A stretch of 64,000 bases of DNA from Dendrolimus kikuchii (Eukaryota; Arthropoda; Insecta; Lepidoptera; Lasiocampidae). Made by a program: the position numbers and the translations under genes. The DNA lies in the NCBI GenBank assembly GCA_019925095.2, contig CM034410.1:16102436-16166435 (forward strand). Direction: 5' to 3'. The notes beneath the pieces were generated by a model, which saw only the letters and a program-made list of their open reading frames with translations, was not told where the DNA came from and made no database searches. Below, piece by piece: positions 53,856-63,645 of the stretch; the first letter of the stretch is position 1; every line of letters starts with the position of its first letter.

Positions 53856-54173
53856 CCGTGCAGGAACGGAGAAAGAATACAATTTCCTGCGGCCCGGCGG
53901 CCTGTCGTAAGAGGCGACTAAACAACCCACAGCCAGGTGGTAGAGTATATGCTCGACTGGATGGCGACCACCCCTGGTCTAGAGTATGCCGCCATAACAA
54001 CCTTGTGTTGTGTTCCGGCATTAGTGACCAGGTTCCAGTCTCCTTTAAGAGAGCAGCAGCGCATTTGTAGCACCTTTGTTGTTGCAAATGTCCATAGGCG
54101 ATGGTAACCGCTTTCCATCTAGTGGGCCGTCTGCCTGTCTGCTGAACTCCTGCAATAAAAAAATAAAAAAAAA
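53856..54173 (+). mobile_element. Family A retroposon, full-length, A2
   Basis: Complete. 'agtgac' precedes the head and follows the A-tail, a possible short TSD. Confidence 0.9.
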
Positions 54174-54316
54174 GTGACGTTTTCGTTAAGACCATAACGA
54201 CCGTGGTCGCCATGTGGAACGGCTGACGGAACATTTTGGGCGTTGTGAGGTACTATCGGAACGCGTCCATTATAATCTGTGTAAAAAACTGATTATAATG
54301 AATTTATTAAATAATT

Positions 54317-54483
54317 AGCAGAAGGTGATGTCAGGAGCCTTAAGAACAGACGAGCTTGCATGACAAGAGTTATGAATGTCAAAGAGGCAAGTGAGGTGTG
54401 TAAGAATAAGCCTAAATGGCACTCTGTTGTTCGTGCCTACCCCGCAAGGGAACTGGCGTGAAGTTATGTATGTATGTATGTAT
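54317..54483 (+). pseudogene. RTE-type LINE 3' fragment (family B)
   Basis: 'agcagaaggtgatgtcagg' to the (ATGT)n tail; almost identical to the 3' end of the copy 0.8 kb downstream. Confidence 0.87.
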
Positions 54484-54904
54484 TAAATAATTAAAATGAA
54501 CTTATTAAATTAAACGCGGACATTAATATTTTTAATTGTAGTACCAGTAGTACATTGAAATTTATCAGTAAAATTTAAAAAAAAAACAATTTCTATCCAA
54601 CTAACTAGTAGTTGTCGTTGTCTATTGTCAATTAAAGAAGTTTCTATCTAACCGTAGTACTGGAGGAGAAGAAAAAAGCTGCCAGTTTAGCTGATGGGTG
54701 CTTGTGAGTGGTTACCGTTGTCTATAACTCCATAACAAAAAAGAATTGAATAGAAGTCTCATTTTTTAAAGATTTTACGACTAATACCTACTAATTGTTA
54801 AAATTACGTTTTAACGGTTACTTAGAAATAAATAACACTCTTAAAAGATTTAACAGTCTGTTGATAATTTATAATCGTACTAAATCTATACTAATATTAT
54901 AAAG
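54484..54904. other. No recognised feature
   Basis: AT-rich; nothing supported. Confidence 0.35.
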
Positions 54905-54917
54905 AAAAAGAAAAAAA

Positions 54918-55320
54918 TCTGCGGGGTGACGCTCGCGGACCGCGTTCGTAATACCGAAGTAAGAAAGAGAGTTGGTTTGAAAGAGAGTGTCGGGGTGAAG
55001 GTAAGGAAAGGAATGCTCCGGTGGTTCGGGCATGTGGAAAGAATGGATGATGAAAGAATGACTAAACAGATATACAATGCAAAAGTGGATGGATGCAGAA
55101 GTCGTGGAAGGCCACGACACACCTTCCATGATCAAATTGATCGTGTACTAGCAGAAGGTGATGTCAGGAGCCTTAAGAACAGACGAGCTTGCATGAGAAG
55201 AGTTATGAATGTCAAAGAGGCAAGTGAGGTGTGTAAGAATAAGCCTAAATGGCACTCTGTTGTTCGTGCCTACCCCGCAAGGGAACTGGCGTGAAGTTAT
55301 GTATGTATGTATGTATGTAT
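54918..55320 (+). pseudogene. RTE-type LINE 3' fragment (family B) with 13-bp TSD
   Basis: Open frame of 122 codons reads VTLADRVRNTEVRKRVGLKE to ..YPARELA and the (ATGT)n tail. AAAAAGAAAAAAA flanks it at 54905-54917 and 55321-55333. The frame is intact because the copy is young, not because it is a gene. Confidence 0.88.
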
Positions 55321-55333
55321 AAAAAGAAAAAAA

Positions 55334-55760
55334 GACACCAAAGATAAAAACATTTATTTTCCTTTTTTAAAGGAAACAATAAAAAAAAGAATAAAAAAGA
55401 TCTTTGCCCTGACACATGGCGGAGGATGGCGAATTAAAAAAATATTATAAATGGAAAGATTTGTATTTTTGTATACTTGTTTTGTACAAATAAACTCAAA
55501 AACTATCGGACCGATTTCAAAAATTCTTTCAGCATTAGAATACTACATTATCCCAGATTAATATAGGCTATATTTATTACTAGAAAACATTTGAGATCCC
55601 TACTCAAACTTCAATAATGTAACGCAAGGTGTAAAAAAGTAGTGTTTGAGTGGGTCCGGGGATGGTTTAGATTCGCTATTAGATCCGGTAGGTGGTGCTG
55701 GAGTCAGGTTCTAGATTTTTATTTATTCAGGCCAGGACACCGTCTGCTGGAACCGCCAGT
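55334..55760. repeat. Degenerate interspersed repeats
   Basis: 'aaactatcggaccgatttcaa' (55500) and 'agatccggtaggtggtgctgg' (55680) are pieces of the repeat type also seen at 32755. Confidence 0.4.
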
Positions 55761-56049
55761 TTTTTTTTATTGCAGGAGTTCAGCAGATAGGCAGACGGCC
55801 CAGTTGATGGAAAGCGGTTACCATCGCCTCTGGACATTTGCAACACCAAAGGTGCTACAAATGCGCTGCTGCTCTCTTAAAGGAGACTGGAACCTGGTCA
55901 CTAATACCGGAACACAACTCAAGGTTGTTATGGTGACATGCTTTAGACCAGGGGTGGTAGCCATCCAGTCGGGCAAATGCCCTACCACCTGGCTGTGGGT
56001 TGTTTTGTCGCCTCTTACGACAGGCTGCCGAGCCGCAGGAAATTGTATT
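55761..56049 (-). mobile_element. Family A retroposon, head truncated, A1
   Basis: Poly(T), complete body, ends at 'caggaaattgtattg' about 25 bp short of the usual head. Confidence 0.85.
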
Positions 56050-56388
56050 GGATGGATTGCAGTTTATTACAAAGTAACAGTTTTTATACTTACACGGTGA
56101 CATAGGTATGGACAATGGTGTTAGCATAGGATCTGATTTGATTAAGAAAATTCAGGCCGAGGATAGGTTATACCGCGCTTAATTGGGGTTGTCCGGTTTT
56201 TGGGGTTCCGCACAAAATAACCAAAACAGAAAACCTTTGGTCCCCTACTAACTTTAACTTTTTATGGACTGCCAAGCATTTATTTCATATTTATTTATGG
56301 AAAACCTACAGCTAAATACATTTGATTAGATAACTATAATTAACAACAGAAAGCCAATACAGGTTTTCACGAATAAGCTATTGGTTAA
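56050..56388. other. No recognised feature
   Basis: AT-rich; nothing supported. Confidence 0.35.
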
Positions 56389-56957
56389 AAAAACCGACTT
56401 CAAAAACTAAAAAATATAAAATAACTTATTTCTGAAGCTATTATTATTAATATATATTATCTAAAACATCTTAAAGTCTGTGCTTAGTAATTAAAAAAAA
56501 AATATAGTAGTTTTTATGTTTTACTTTGCACCGACTTCAAGATGTTTTAGACAATATATATTAATAATAATAGCTTTACAAATAAGTTATTTTATATCTT
56601 TTAGTTTTTGAAGTCGGTTTTTTAAACGAAGTTTTTTTTAATTTTATTTGTTACTTTTTAGTGTCCAGCTATGTATGGATAGACCTACGAAAGGTGTCGC
56701 GCTCCTTAAAAATATAGGTCCCAAGAAACGGGAACAAAAAAATGTTCGTAAAATGAAAACTACTGGGCCAAACTATGTTAAATTTTTAGGGGACCAAATG
56801 GCAGCTATTTCGCGTCGAACAAAAAAGAATCACATAAATCGGATCATAACTCTCAGAGTAATCGGTGAACATACATAAAAAAAAAAAAAAAAAATAACAA
56901 AAAAAAATGATCCCGACGAATTGAGAACCTCCTCCTTTTTTTGAAGTCGGTTAAAAA
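56389..56957 (+). mobile_element. Fold-back element H, copy 2
   Basis: Starts 'aaaaaaccgacttcaaaaac' and ends 'ttttttgaagtcggttaaaaa'. Inner arms of about 100 bp (about 56389-56488 and 56528-56625) are inverted repeats. One 'aaaactactgggccaaac' module rather than two. Confidence 0.8.
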
Positions 56958-56984
56958 GTAACATGCAGACGTAAAAAAGACACC

Positions 56985-57250
56985 GAGATGCTTAGTCACT
57001 GTTGAGAAATTTAAGGCTTAGACACCGCTTGGCTCCTGAAATATTGATTGCAAACGGGTCGACGTTATCGTATTTACTTACATTATTTAAATAATTGCTT
57101 GCACGCACTAGAAATGAGTTTTGTCTGTAGTTAGTAAAACTTATAGGTACATTTATGGATTGATTAAATCTTATAGACTTCGCTTGAATATTAAAGTGGA
57201 CCTTACTTAGAAGATCTGGACTATCAATCTCGGATTTACCCAATTTAGTT
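56985..57250 (-). pseudogene. LINE ORF2 C-terminal fragment
   Basis: Minus frame ..LLSKVHFNIQAKSIR..VPISFTNYRQNSFLVRASNYLN.. to a stop at about 56992. The pattern xVPxxxTNYxxNSxxxRxxxxxN is characteristic of jockey/CR1-like LINE C-termini. A family A copy begins 7 bp beyond its 5' edge. Confidence 0.7.
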
Positions 57251-57256
57251 CAAAAT

Positions 57257-57569
57257 CCGTGCAGGAACGGAGAAAGAATAGAATTTCCTGCGGCCTGGCG
57301 GCCTGTCTAGAGAGGTGACAAAACAACCCACAGCCAGGTGGTAGGGTATTTGCTCGACTGGATGGCAACTACCCCTGGTCTAGAGTATGCCGCCATTACA
57401 ACCTTGTGTTATGTACCAGCATTAGTGACCAGGTTCCAGTATCCTTTAAGAGAGCAGCAGCGCATTTGTAGCACCTTTGGTGTTGCAAATGTCCATAGGC
57501 GATGGTAACCGCTTTCCATTAAGTGGGCCGTCTGCCTGTCTGTTGAACTCTTGCAATAAAAAAAAAACC
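57257..57569 (+). mobile_element. Family A retroposon, full-length, A2-like
   Basis: Complete head to A-tail. Confidence 0.88.
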
Positions 57570-57787
57570 GTGTAGGAACGGATAAAGATTTTCCAGCGGC
57601 CGGGCGTCCTGTCGTAAGAGGCGACAAAACAACCTCGAGTTGTGTTCCGGCATTAGTGACCAGGTTCCAGTCTCCCTTAAGAGAGCAGCAGCGCATTTGT
57701 AGCACCTTTGGTGTTGTCCATAGGCGTTGGTAACTGCTTTCCATCAAATGGGCCGTCTGCCTGTCTGATGAACTCCTGCAATAACAA
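57570..57787 (+). mobile_element. Family A retroposon, internally deleted, in tandem
   Basis: Starts CCGTGTAGGAACGG directly after the A-tail of the preceding copy and lacks the central ~95 bp between 'aaaacaacc' and 'tcgagttgtgttcc'. Confidence 0.85.
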
Positions 57788-58249
57788 AAGTCTATGGAAT
57801 CCCCGCTACCGCCCGAAAAAATATTACCAAACATTCCTCAAGGAGATTGGCGTTGCTACAAGCCTTAAACTGACGCCGTCTGCACAGTTGTTTCGTGAAA
57901 ATTTCACTAACCCCATCAAGCGGGAATCTATACTACGTCTACGAATGCACTCTAAGAACAGTTTTTTGGGTACCCCCTAGGATATTAATACTTGGATTTC
58001 TAGCAAAAGGACCATCATCACAATCGGAGTGCCACGGTTAACCGGTACTTCGTCTGAATTACAACCGGCATCCTCGCTCTCATGCTAATAAAAGAAGGAC
58101 AGTTTTATTGCTGGAGCCCCGATTAATTAGTTCTAACATTTATGTGCCGTTGTCTAACTATCGCTCTTATATGAGAGCTGTTAACAAGCGGCAGCGGCTC
58201 GGAAAACTAGGGTAAGTTCTGAAACACTTTTTTTTAATCATTATTAATC
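57788..58249 (+). other. Unidentified stretch with short open frame
   Basis: 57793-57980 codes SLWNPRYRPKKYYQTFLKEI and on to ..MHSKNSFLGTP*. The residue mix looks protein-like but I recognise no family. Later codons in all frames are interrupted. Could be an old TE fragment or a decayed exon. Confidence 0.2.
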
Positions 58250-58516
58250 ATGACACAACGCGGTGCTGGTACCTACGCTCACGTATGGAAGCGAGAGTTG
58301 GGTATGGAAGAGAGAGCATGAAAGTAGAGTAAACGCGGTCGAGATGCGAGCACTGCGCAAAATCTGCGGAGTGACGCTCGCGGACCGCGTTCCTAATACC
58401 GAAGTAAGAAAGAGAGTTGGTCTGAAAGAGAGTGTCGGGGTGAAGGTAAGGAAAGGAATGCTCCGGTGGTTCGGGCATGTGGAAAGAGTGACTAAACAGA
58501 TATACAATGCAAAAGT
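58250..58516 (+). pseudogene. RTE-type LINE fragment (family B) cut by the jockey LINE
   Basis: LVPTLTYGSESWVWKREHES to YNAKV, then stops abruptly at 'gcaaaagtgg' where the LINE poly(A) (T6) begins. A small deletion removes the MHDERM codons. The missing 3' half ([13 protein letters not shown].., (ATGT)n tail) should lie beyond the LINE's 5' end. Confidence 0.88.
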
Positions 58517-58932
58517 GGTTTTTTGGAACTGGACCCAGCTGAATAGCCGCAGATGGCTGTTTCAGCGATACCGGACTTTGGGGGCTTCACGACTCCGTGG
58601 GAGCGGAGGCGTTCGGCCCGGGAGCAGCACGCTCGAGGAGGCACCTCCTGTGAGGTTCGACCTCGGCTCGACCGCTGCGGGGGATTGACTCTATATTGGG
58701 AATTAGCCGTTAAAGGCTGAAAGAGCTAAGCCAACAGGCTGAAATGATTGTTTTTTGGGGACCAATTATCGACTCCGCCGGCGGAGCCGATCCTAGTCTA
58801 TCGTTACTACCGCTTCGCAACGTGTTATAGCTGGAGGAGAAGAAGCGGCGGAAGAAACTCTCCAGCAACACGCCTATGCTAATCGTGTATGGCTACTTGT
58901 GTCTGTATTGAGTGTGTGAGATTGGTGGGGTC
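58517..58932 (-). other. LINE 3' UTR
   Basis: GC-rich, ending 'ccagctgggtccagttcc' plus A6. It contains the 'ttgcgaagcggtag' and 'gaagaaactctccagcaacacg' blocks shared with repeat M. Confidence 0.85.
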
Positions 58933-61815
58933 TTACCTTTGTGTAAGAGGATCCGAGCCGGGGGCTCTCCGGCGTCTGTTCTGTCTGCGTCTGTTATGCC
59001 AGGCTGATGTTCTGAGCCTCGGGGGGTTCATGATCGCGAGGAGACGGGTGATTTTATCGGGCTCGTCAATGAGTACATTGCGAGGGCGACGATTTCTCAT
59101 GGGAGCGTTCGGTGTGGGTTTATAGTTGACCGTTTCCGTCACCAGAGGGTTCGGGTGATGGGGGGCGAGGTCAAAGAATCTGCGCGATAGAGTGACTATA
59201 TAATCTTTGATGGAGGGAAGCTCCAGATCGCGATGCAGGTCGGCGAGCCGCATATAGCGCGGGGCGTCGACTGCAGCACGCATAAAATGATTCTGGATTC
59301 TTTGCAGTCTCCAGATGTTTGTTTCGCTGGCGTGGCCGAAGACCACACTCGCATAGGTCATGATGGGGCGGATGCAAGTTTTGTATAGAGTCACCTTATT
59401 TCTAAGGCTCATCTTACTCTTCTTGCATATCAACGGATAGAGTCGGCCTAGGATCCAGTATGCTCTGTTCCCGGCCGCTCTGGTGTGCTTGTGGAAGTAC
59501 AAGCCTTTATCGAGAGTTACACCAAGATATTTGACTTCGTTAACCCAGGGGATAACTCCGTCGTATAGCTTGATGGGCATAAGTTGGTTGGTGGGGCGAG
59601 TATTGGGTGAGAGAGAGCGACGAGAGAACATGATGGCTGCGCTCTTCTCGGGGTTCACTTCAATCCTCCATCTACGGAACCAGTCGCCTAGTTCCTTGAT
59701 GGCGGCGTTGAGGTGACTGCAGATTCTGTATCTGCTGGGGTCGCTAATGAATATGGCGGTGTCATCCGCATATAGGGCTAGCTCGGTATGGGGGTGCCGT
59801 GGCATGTCGCTGGTGTACAGCGAGAAAAGTAAGGGGGAGAGCGCGGAGCCCTGAGGGACTCCCGCTGAGATGGAATGAGAGGAGGATCTAGTGCCCTCCA
59901 CTCGGAATCTGAATCTACGGTCTTTGAGGAAGTCCCGTAGAATGAGTACGAGTCGGTCCGGCACACCGAGTTGATACAGCTTGTATATCAGCCCGTTGTG
60001 CCAGACCTTATCGAAGGCTTTGGCGACGTCGAAGAATACTGCGCCTGTCGGCCAGAATCTTCGTCCGCTGCGTTGAAAGTGGGAGAGGACGTGCTCCGTG
60101 ATGCGGAGCACTTGTTGTGGACAAGAGTGTCTAGCTCTAAAGCCAAACTGCTCAGGGGGGATGAGATTATTGCTGAAGGCAAAATCTCTCAGTCTTGTGA
60201 GAAGGACTCGCTCATACAGTTTACCCAGCGAGCTGAGTAGACTGATGGGGCGGTAACTAGAGGGCTTTGAGGCCGGTTTGCCTGGTTTGCGGATACCGAT
60301 GACCTCCGCTTCTTTCCAGGTCTTTGGAAATTGGCAATTATTTATGGCAGCATTGAAGATGCTTACCATAATTAAGATAAGTTGGGCGGGGAGGATTTTT
60401 AAAAGTTTATGGCTGATTCCATCATTGCCTGGGGCCTTGCGGGGCTTTAGGGCTTTGATGAAATCCTGTACTTCCTCAACCGTGACCGGTTCGAGTGTGG
60501 TTTCGGCCGGGAGGGAGGACCGATATTCGACCTCGGCGTCTACCTCCGATAGGTGAGACGGGTCGTTATTGGCAATATTGGGGGAGCATTGGAGCTCGAG
60601 ACTTTCGGCGAGACATTCTGCCTTTTCGTCGTCATCAAACGCTTTGGTGTTATCGGGTCTCTCGAGGGGTGGCATGCTCGAGAGGGTTTCTGCTTTCAGA
60701 GATCTCGCCAGCTGCCAGTAAGCCTGGTGAGTTGGGGAGATCTCCTCCAGCAGTCGGTCCCAACGTTGGTTCCTGACCTCCTGGACACGGAGTCTGACCT
60801 GGCGTTGGAGTGCCCTGTATTGGGCTTTATTATCTGGGGAGGGGAAGCTGCCGTAGGCTCTGAATGCTGCCCTCTTGTCCCTCATCAGATCTCTGACGTC
60901 GTCCGGGAGTGGCAGTCGGTGGTCCTCGAGAGGTACCTGCCGAGTGGACTCCCGTACCACGCTCTGGAGGTGGCTGGTGAGGGCTTCGATGGCAACATCG
61001 TTGTCCTGGGCTGAGTTAATCGGGTCCGGGATCCGGTCCAAGTCCGGGGAGCTTGTCGTTGCGAGCAAGTCCCGGACTTTGGCCCAATCTATGATGGGTT
61101 TCGTCGGTGGCGTCGAGTCAGTCGGGGGGCCTAACTGAAGTACGACCGGCAAGTGGTCGGAGTCAATGTCATCCCGTGTTTCGATAGAGCGGAACTGAAG
61201 GGAGACTCCCTTCAGCAGCGCTATGTCGAGAACGCTCGGGTGTTGTACGTCCGGTCTGTCAGGGTATCTGGTGGGGGTCAAGGGGGCTAAAATGCCAAAG
61301 AGGAGCCTGTCCGAGAGGCGGAGAAGCTCCCTTCCTTTGGGATTTTCAATTGGACAATTCCAAGAGGGATGTTTACAGTTTAGGTCCCCGGCTATTATAA
61401 CCGCGGGACCCAGACTAAATAGGGCGTTGAGATCGTCTTCCAGGATGGGCTTCTGACATTTTAAGTATGCTGAAACTATGATGATGGGCTGATGGCCTGT
61501 CATCGATAGTTTGCATGCGGAGACTTCTAGTTCCTCTAGAGGGGGGGTATCGATGGGGATGCAGTGCAAGGACCGCTTGTAGTAGATAAGTGTCCCTCCG
61601 CCATGGGAGGTTAACCTATCGTGCCTGATCAGGTTGTAATTAGCGATTCGGGGATCTCTAATACTCGGCTTTAAGAAAGTCTCTTGCACTAAGAGAATGT
61701 CTATGTTATCGGTGACCAGGAAGTCGTGAACCAAGTCGCGCTGATTTCTAAGTCCGTTGGCGTTATATGTAGCCAAAGTCAATGAGCGGGGTTTTTCCCT
61801 ACTTGTGGTAGCCAT
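58933..61815 (-). CDS. LINE ORF2: endonuclease-reverse transcriptase (960 aa)
   Basis: Residues about 12-230 form an exonuclease-endonuclease-phosphatase (APE-like) domain, with TYNANGL (16-22), QE (45-46), Y117, AGDLN (142-146), the TP T..YP block (180-185) and SDH (219-221). It nicks target DNA. Residues about 490-760 are the reverse transcriptase: SSYRPISLLSS, FGFRARHSC, FFDVAKAFDKV (Asp596), GVPQGSALSPLL and LYADD (Asp684, Asp685). The remaining about 200 residues are the thumb/C-terminal domain with an Arg-rich end, as usual for jockey-like proteins. The start is the first ATG, 12 bp after the ORF1 stop. All catalytic residues are present, so it may be functional. It acts with ORF1 protein in target-primed reverse transcription. 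Confidence 0.95.
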   Translation of the reverse strand: MATTSREKPRSLTLATYNANGLRNQRDLVHDFLVTDNIDILLVQETFLKPSIRDPRIANYNLIRHDRLTSHGGGTLIYYKRSLHCIPIDTPPLEELEVSACKLSMTGHQPIIIVSAYLKCQKPILEDDLNALFSLGPAVIIAGDLNCKHPSWNCPIENPKGRELLRLSDRLLFGILAPLTPTRYPDRPDVQHPSVLDIALLKGVSLQFRSIETRDDIDSDHLPVVLQLGPPTDSTPPTKPIIDWAKVRDLLATTSSPDLDRIPDPINSAQDNDVAIEALTSHLQSVVRESTRQVPLEDHRLPLPDDVRDLMRDKRAAFRAYGSFPSPDNKAQYRALQRQVRLRVQEVRNQRWDRLLEEISPTHQAYWQLARSLKAETLSSMPPLERPDNTKAFDDDEKAECLAESLELQCSPNIANNDPSHLSEVDAEVEYRSSLPAETTLEPVTVEEVQDFIKALKPRKAPGNDGISHKLLKILPAQLILIMVSIFNAAINNCQFPKTWKEAEVIGIRKPGKPASKPSSYRPISLLSSLGKLYERVLLTRLRDFAFSNNLIPPEQFGFRARHSCPQQVLRITEHVLSHFQRSGRRFWPTGAVFFDVAKAFDKVWHNGLIYKLYQLGVPDRLVLILRDFLKDRRFRFRVEGTRSSSHSISAGVPQGSALSPLLFSLYTSDMPRHPHTELALYADDTAIFISDPSRYRICSHLNAAIKELGDWFRRWRIEVNPEKSAAIMFSRRSLSPNTRPTNQLMPIKLYDGVIPWVNEVKYLGVTLDKGLYFHKHTRAAGNRAYWILGRLYPLICKKSKMSLRNKVTLYKTCIRPIMTYASVVFGHASETNIWRLQRIQNHFMRAAVDAPRYMRLADLHRDLELPSIKDYIVTLSRRFFDLAPHHPNPLVTETVNYKPTPNAPMRNRRPRNVLIDEPDKITRLLAIMNPPRLRTSAWHNRRRQNRRRRAPGSDPLTQR

Positions 61816-61827
61816 TGGGAGGTTAAA

Positions 61828-63414
61828 TTAGGGAGTGTCGTCATAAAGGATCTTCATCAGCGTTCCGTGCTCCATGAAGAGCCGCAGACGAGCCTTTAAG
61901 GTAGTGGCGGTTTCGAGTTTCCTCGCTAAGGTTGTTACCTCATCCAGGTTGAAGGGCAGCGACCTGGCAAACTGTGTTACCAGGGCGAGGTCCCTCGAGA
62001 TGGAGGAGGGAGCACCTGTGGGAGCCGGCAGTGTGGCGGGTTGAGGTTGAGGTTGGGGCCTCATAAGGGGCATCGGGGCTCTGGCCTGGGTAGGCAGGGC
62101 GGGAAAACCTGTCCAAGCGTTGAACGCCGGGAGAGGTGCAGGCACGAATGCCCGACGTTTGGGGGCGGCCTTGGGGGCTGGGGGAGAACGCTTGGCGTTC
62201 TTTTTGAATTTGGGGGCGGCCGGGCACCCGCGGTAATTAGCGGGATGTCCGGTTTGTCCGCAGAGAATGCAGGCCGGAGGGTCGGGGGAGTCCCGAGTTC
62301 GCGCGCAGTCACTGGTCCCGTGATCCCCGAGGCACTTGACGCATCTCGGGCGGGAGTGGCAGTGATTTGCCGAATGGCCATATAGCTGGCAGCGGTGGCA
62401 TTGCCGGGGGGTCTGATTATTGTATGGCCGCTCGAAGCGGAGATTGGTTAGACCGCAGACGCTCTTCAGGTTGAAGATTGCCTTACCTCGGTCCGAACGG
62501 TCAAGGATAACGAGCACCATGTTGTATGGTGTCCGGTCTGAGTTACCTTTGTGCATGCGGTGAACCTCATGCACAGGGAGGTTTTGGGCTTGGAGGTCCT
62601 CCAAGATGTAGGAGGTTTCAAGCTCCTGGGACAGGCCGCGTACGACAACGCGGAGGCGCTTCTCTTCCTCGAGAGCGTAAGTGTAGTAATTGACATTTCT
62701 GTCAATTAAGATGCGGGTAAGGGCGCGATGGTCGGCCGGGGTCTGAAGGACGACTTTAATGCCGTGCTGGATGTCACGTGCCTCTTTCAGCACGATGTTA
62801 TGGGCGGGGAGAGAGGAGAGTACATCTCTCCAGAGATGTTTATCTCTGATTATCAGAGGGGGCGGTAGCCGTTCGCGGCGGGGCTGGCTGTCGGCCTTGG
62901 TCTTGGCCTGTTTGGGCTCCTTGTCAACGTGGCCTTGAGGCGAGCTGTTAAGCAGTCGCTTCTTGGCCTTCCGGTTCGTGACGACTTGGAAGCCGTCATC
63001 GTCACCGGTTTGGGTGGAGGGGTCGATCTCCATGTCGCTTTCAGACGCGGCTGAAGCGACAGTGGGAGATTCAGTAATGGCGGGGGCGGGGGTGGGTGCG
63101 GGCGCGGCCGCGGTAGGGGTGGCCGAAGTGGCCGTTGGGGTTTTAGCCTGAGTGGCTATTGGGGTCGCGGGGGCCTTAGGGGCCACGGGGGCAGCGGCTT
63201 TAGGAGCCTTCGGTGGGCCGGCCTTAGGGGCCTTGGGGGGTGGCGCGGAAGACGCGGCTTTCGCGGGGGTCGCGGTGGCTGTCGGAGATGGAGGGATTAT
63301 CTCCATCATGGGGAGAAATTCCTTCATCTCCTGGCAGTACCATGTTTTGAGAGTCGGGTCGCGGCTCTCAAGCAAGCGGAGGGTCTGAACCCACCAATCC
63401 TTTGGGGTAGCCAT
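61828..63414 (-). CDS. LINE ORF1: gag-like RNA-binding protein (528 aa)
   Basis: Residues 42-120 are an Ala/Pro/Lys-rich low-complexity linker. About 195-335 is an RRM-like/PRE_C2HC region typical of jockey-clade gags (HLWRDVLSSLP to NLRFERP). Three zinc knuckles follow: CHRC..H..C at 339-352, CVKC..H..C at 358-370 and CILC..H..C at 383-397. About 470-525 may form an amphipathic helix. It binds the element RNA and packages it with ORF2 protein. The start ATG (63412-63414) heads MATPKDWW; it precedes ORF2 on one bicistronic RNA. Confidence 0.92.
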   Translation of the reverse strand: MATPKDWWVQTLRLLESRDPTLKTWYCQEMKEFLPMMEIIPPSPTATATPAKAASSAPPPKAPKAGPPKAPKAAAPVAPKAPATPIATQAKTPTATSATPTAAAPAPTPAPAITESPTVASAASESDMEIDPSTQTGDDDGFQVVTNRKAKKRLLNSSPQGHVDKEPKQAKTKADSQPRRERLPPPLIIRDKHLWRDVLSSLPAHNIVLKEARDIQHGIKVVLQTPADHRALTRILIDRNVNYYTYALEEEKRLRVVVRGLSQELETSYILEDLQAQNLPVHEVHRMHKGNSDRTPYNMVLVILDRSDRGKAIFNLKSVCGLTNLRFERPYNNQTPRQCHRCQLYGHSANHCHSRPRCVKCLGDHGTSDCARTRDSPDPPACILCGQTGHPANYRGCPAAPKFKKNAKRSPPAPKAAPKRRAFVPAPLPAFNAWTGFPALPTQARAPMPLMRPQPQPQPATLPAPTGAPSSISRDLALVTQFARSLPFNLDEVTTLARKLETATTLKARLRLFMEHGTLMKILYDDTP

Positions 63415-63417
63415 CCC

Positions 63418-63645
63418 TCAGGCGGGAGCAGCCTGAGGGATATGTGTAAACTGTGAAGACCTAGTCCCCCTGCCGGGTGAAGGCAGGGGGGTGCGCCCTA
63501 TGGTGAGCCCTAAGCTTGTAGCCCCTTTGCCGATCTTATTGTGCAAAGGGGTCCCTAACTGTTTTGTGGGTAGGCAGAACCACAAAAGATAGGAAAAAAG
63601 GAGGAGGTCACCTAGGACGGATTTGGAGATGCCTGGGGTCGGCAA
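63418..63645 (-). CDS. Small upstream ORF in the LINE 5' UTR (75 codons)
   Basis: MPTPGISKSVLGD.., ending ..TRSSQFTHIPQAAPA with its stop 3 bp before the ORF1 ATG. It is Gly/Pro/Arg-mixed with no domain. Because the 5' UTR is GC-rich, an open frame of this length can occur by chance. If translated, it could affect ORF1 initiation. Confidence 0.25.
   Translation of the reverse strand: MPTPGISKSVLGDLLLFSYLLWFCLPTKQLGTPLHNKIGKGATSLGLTIGRTPLPSPGRGTRSSQFTHIPQAAPA

Noticed and set aside
54926..55294. 122-codon intact frame as a host gene
   Set aside because: It is the C-terminus of an RTE-type LINE with tail and TSD.
61940..63388. Ala/Gly-rich plus-strand frames and alternative minus frames over ORF1
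   Set aside because: GC-rich codons of ORF1 leave other frames open; only the 528-codon frame has zinc knuckles.
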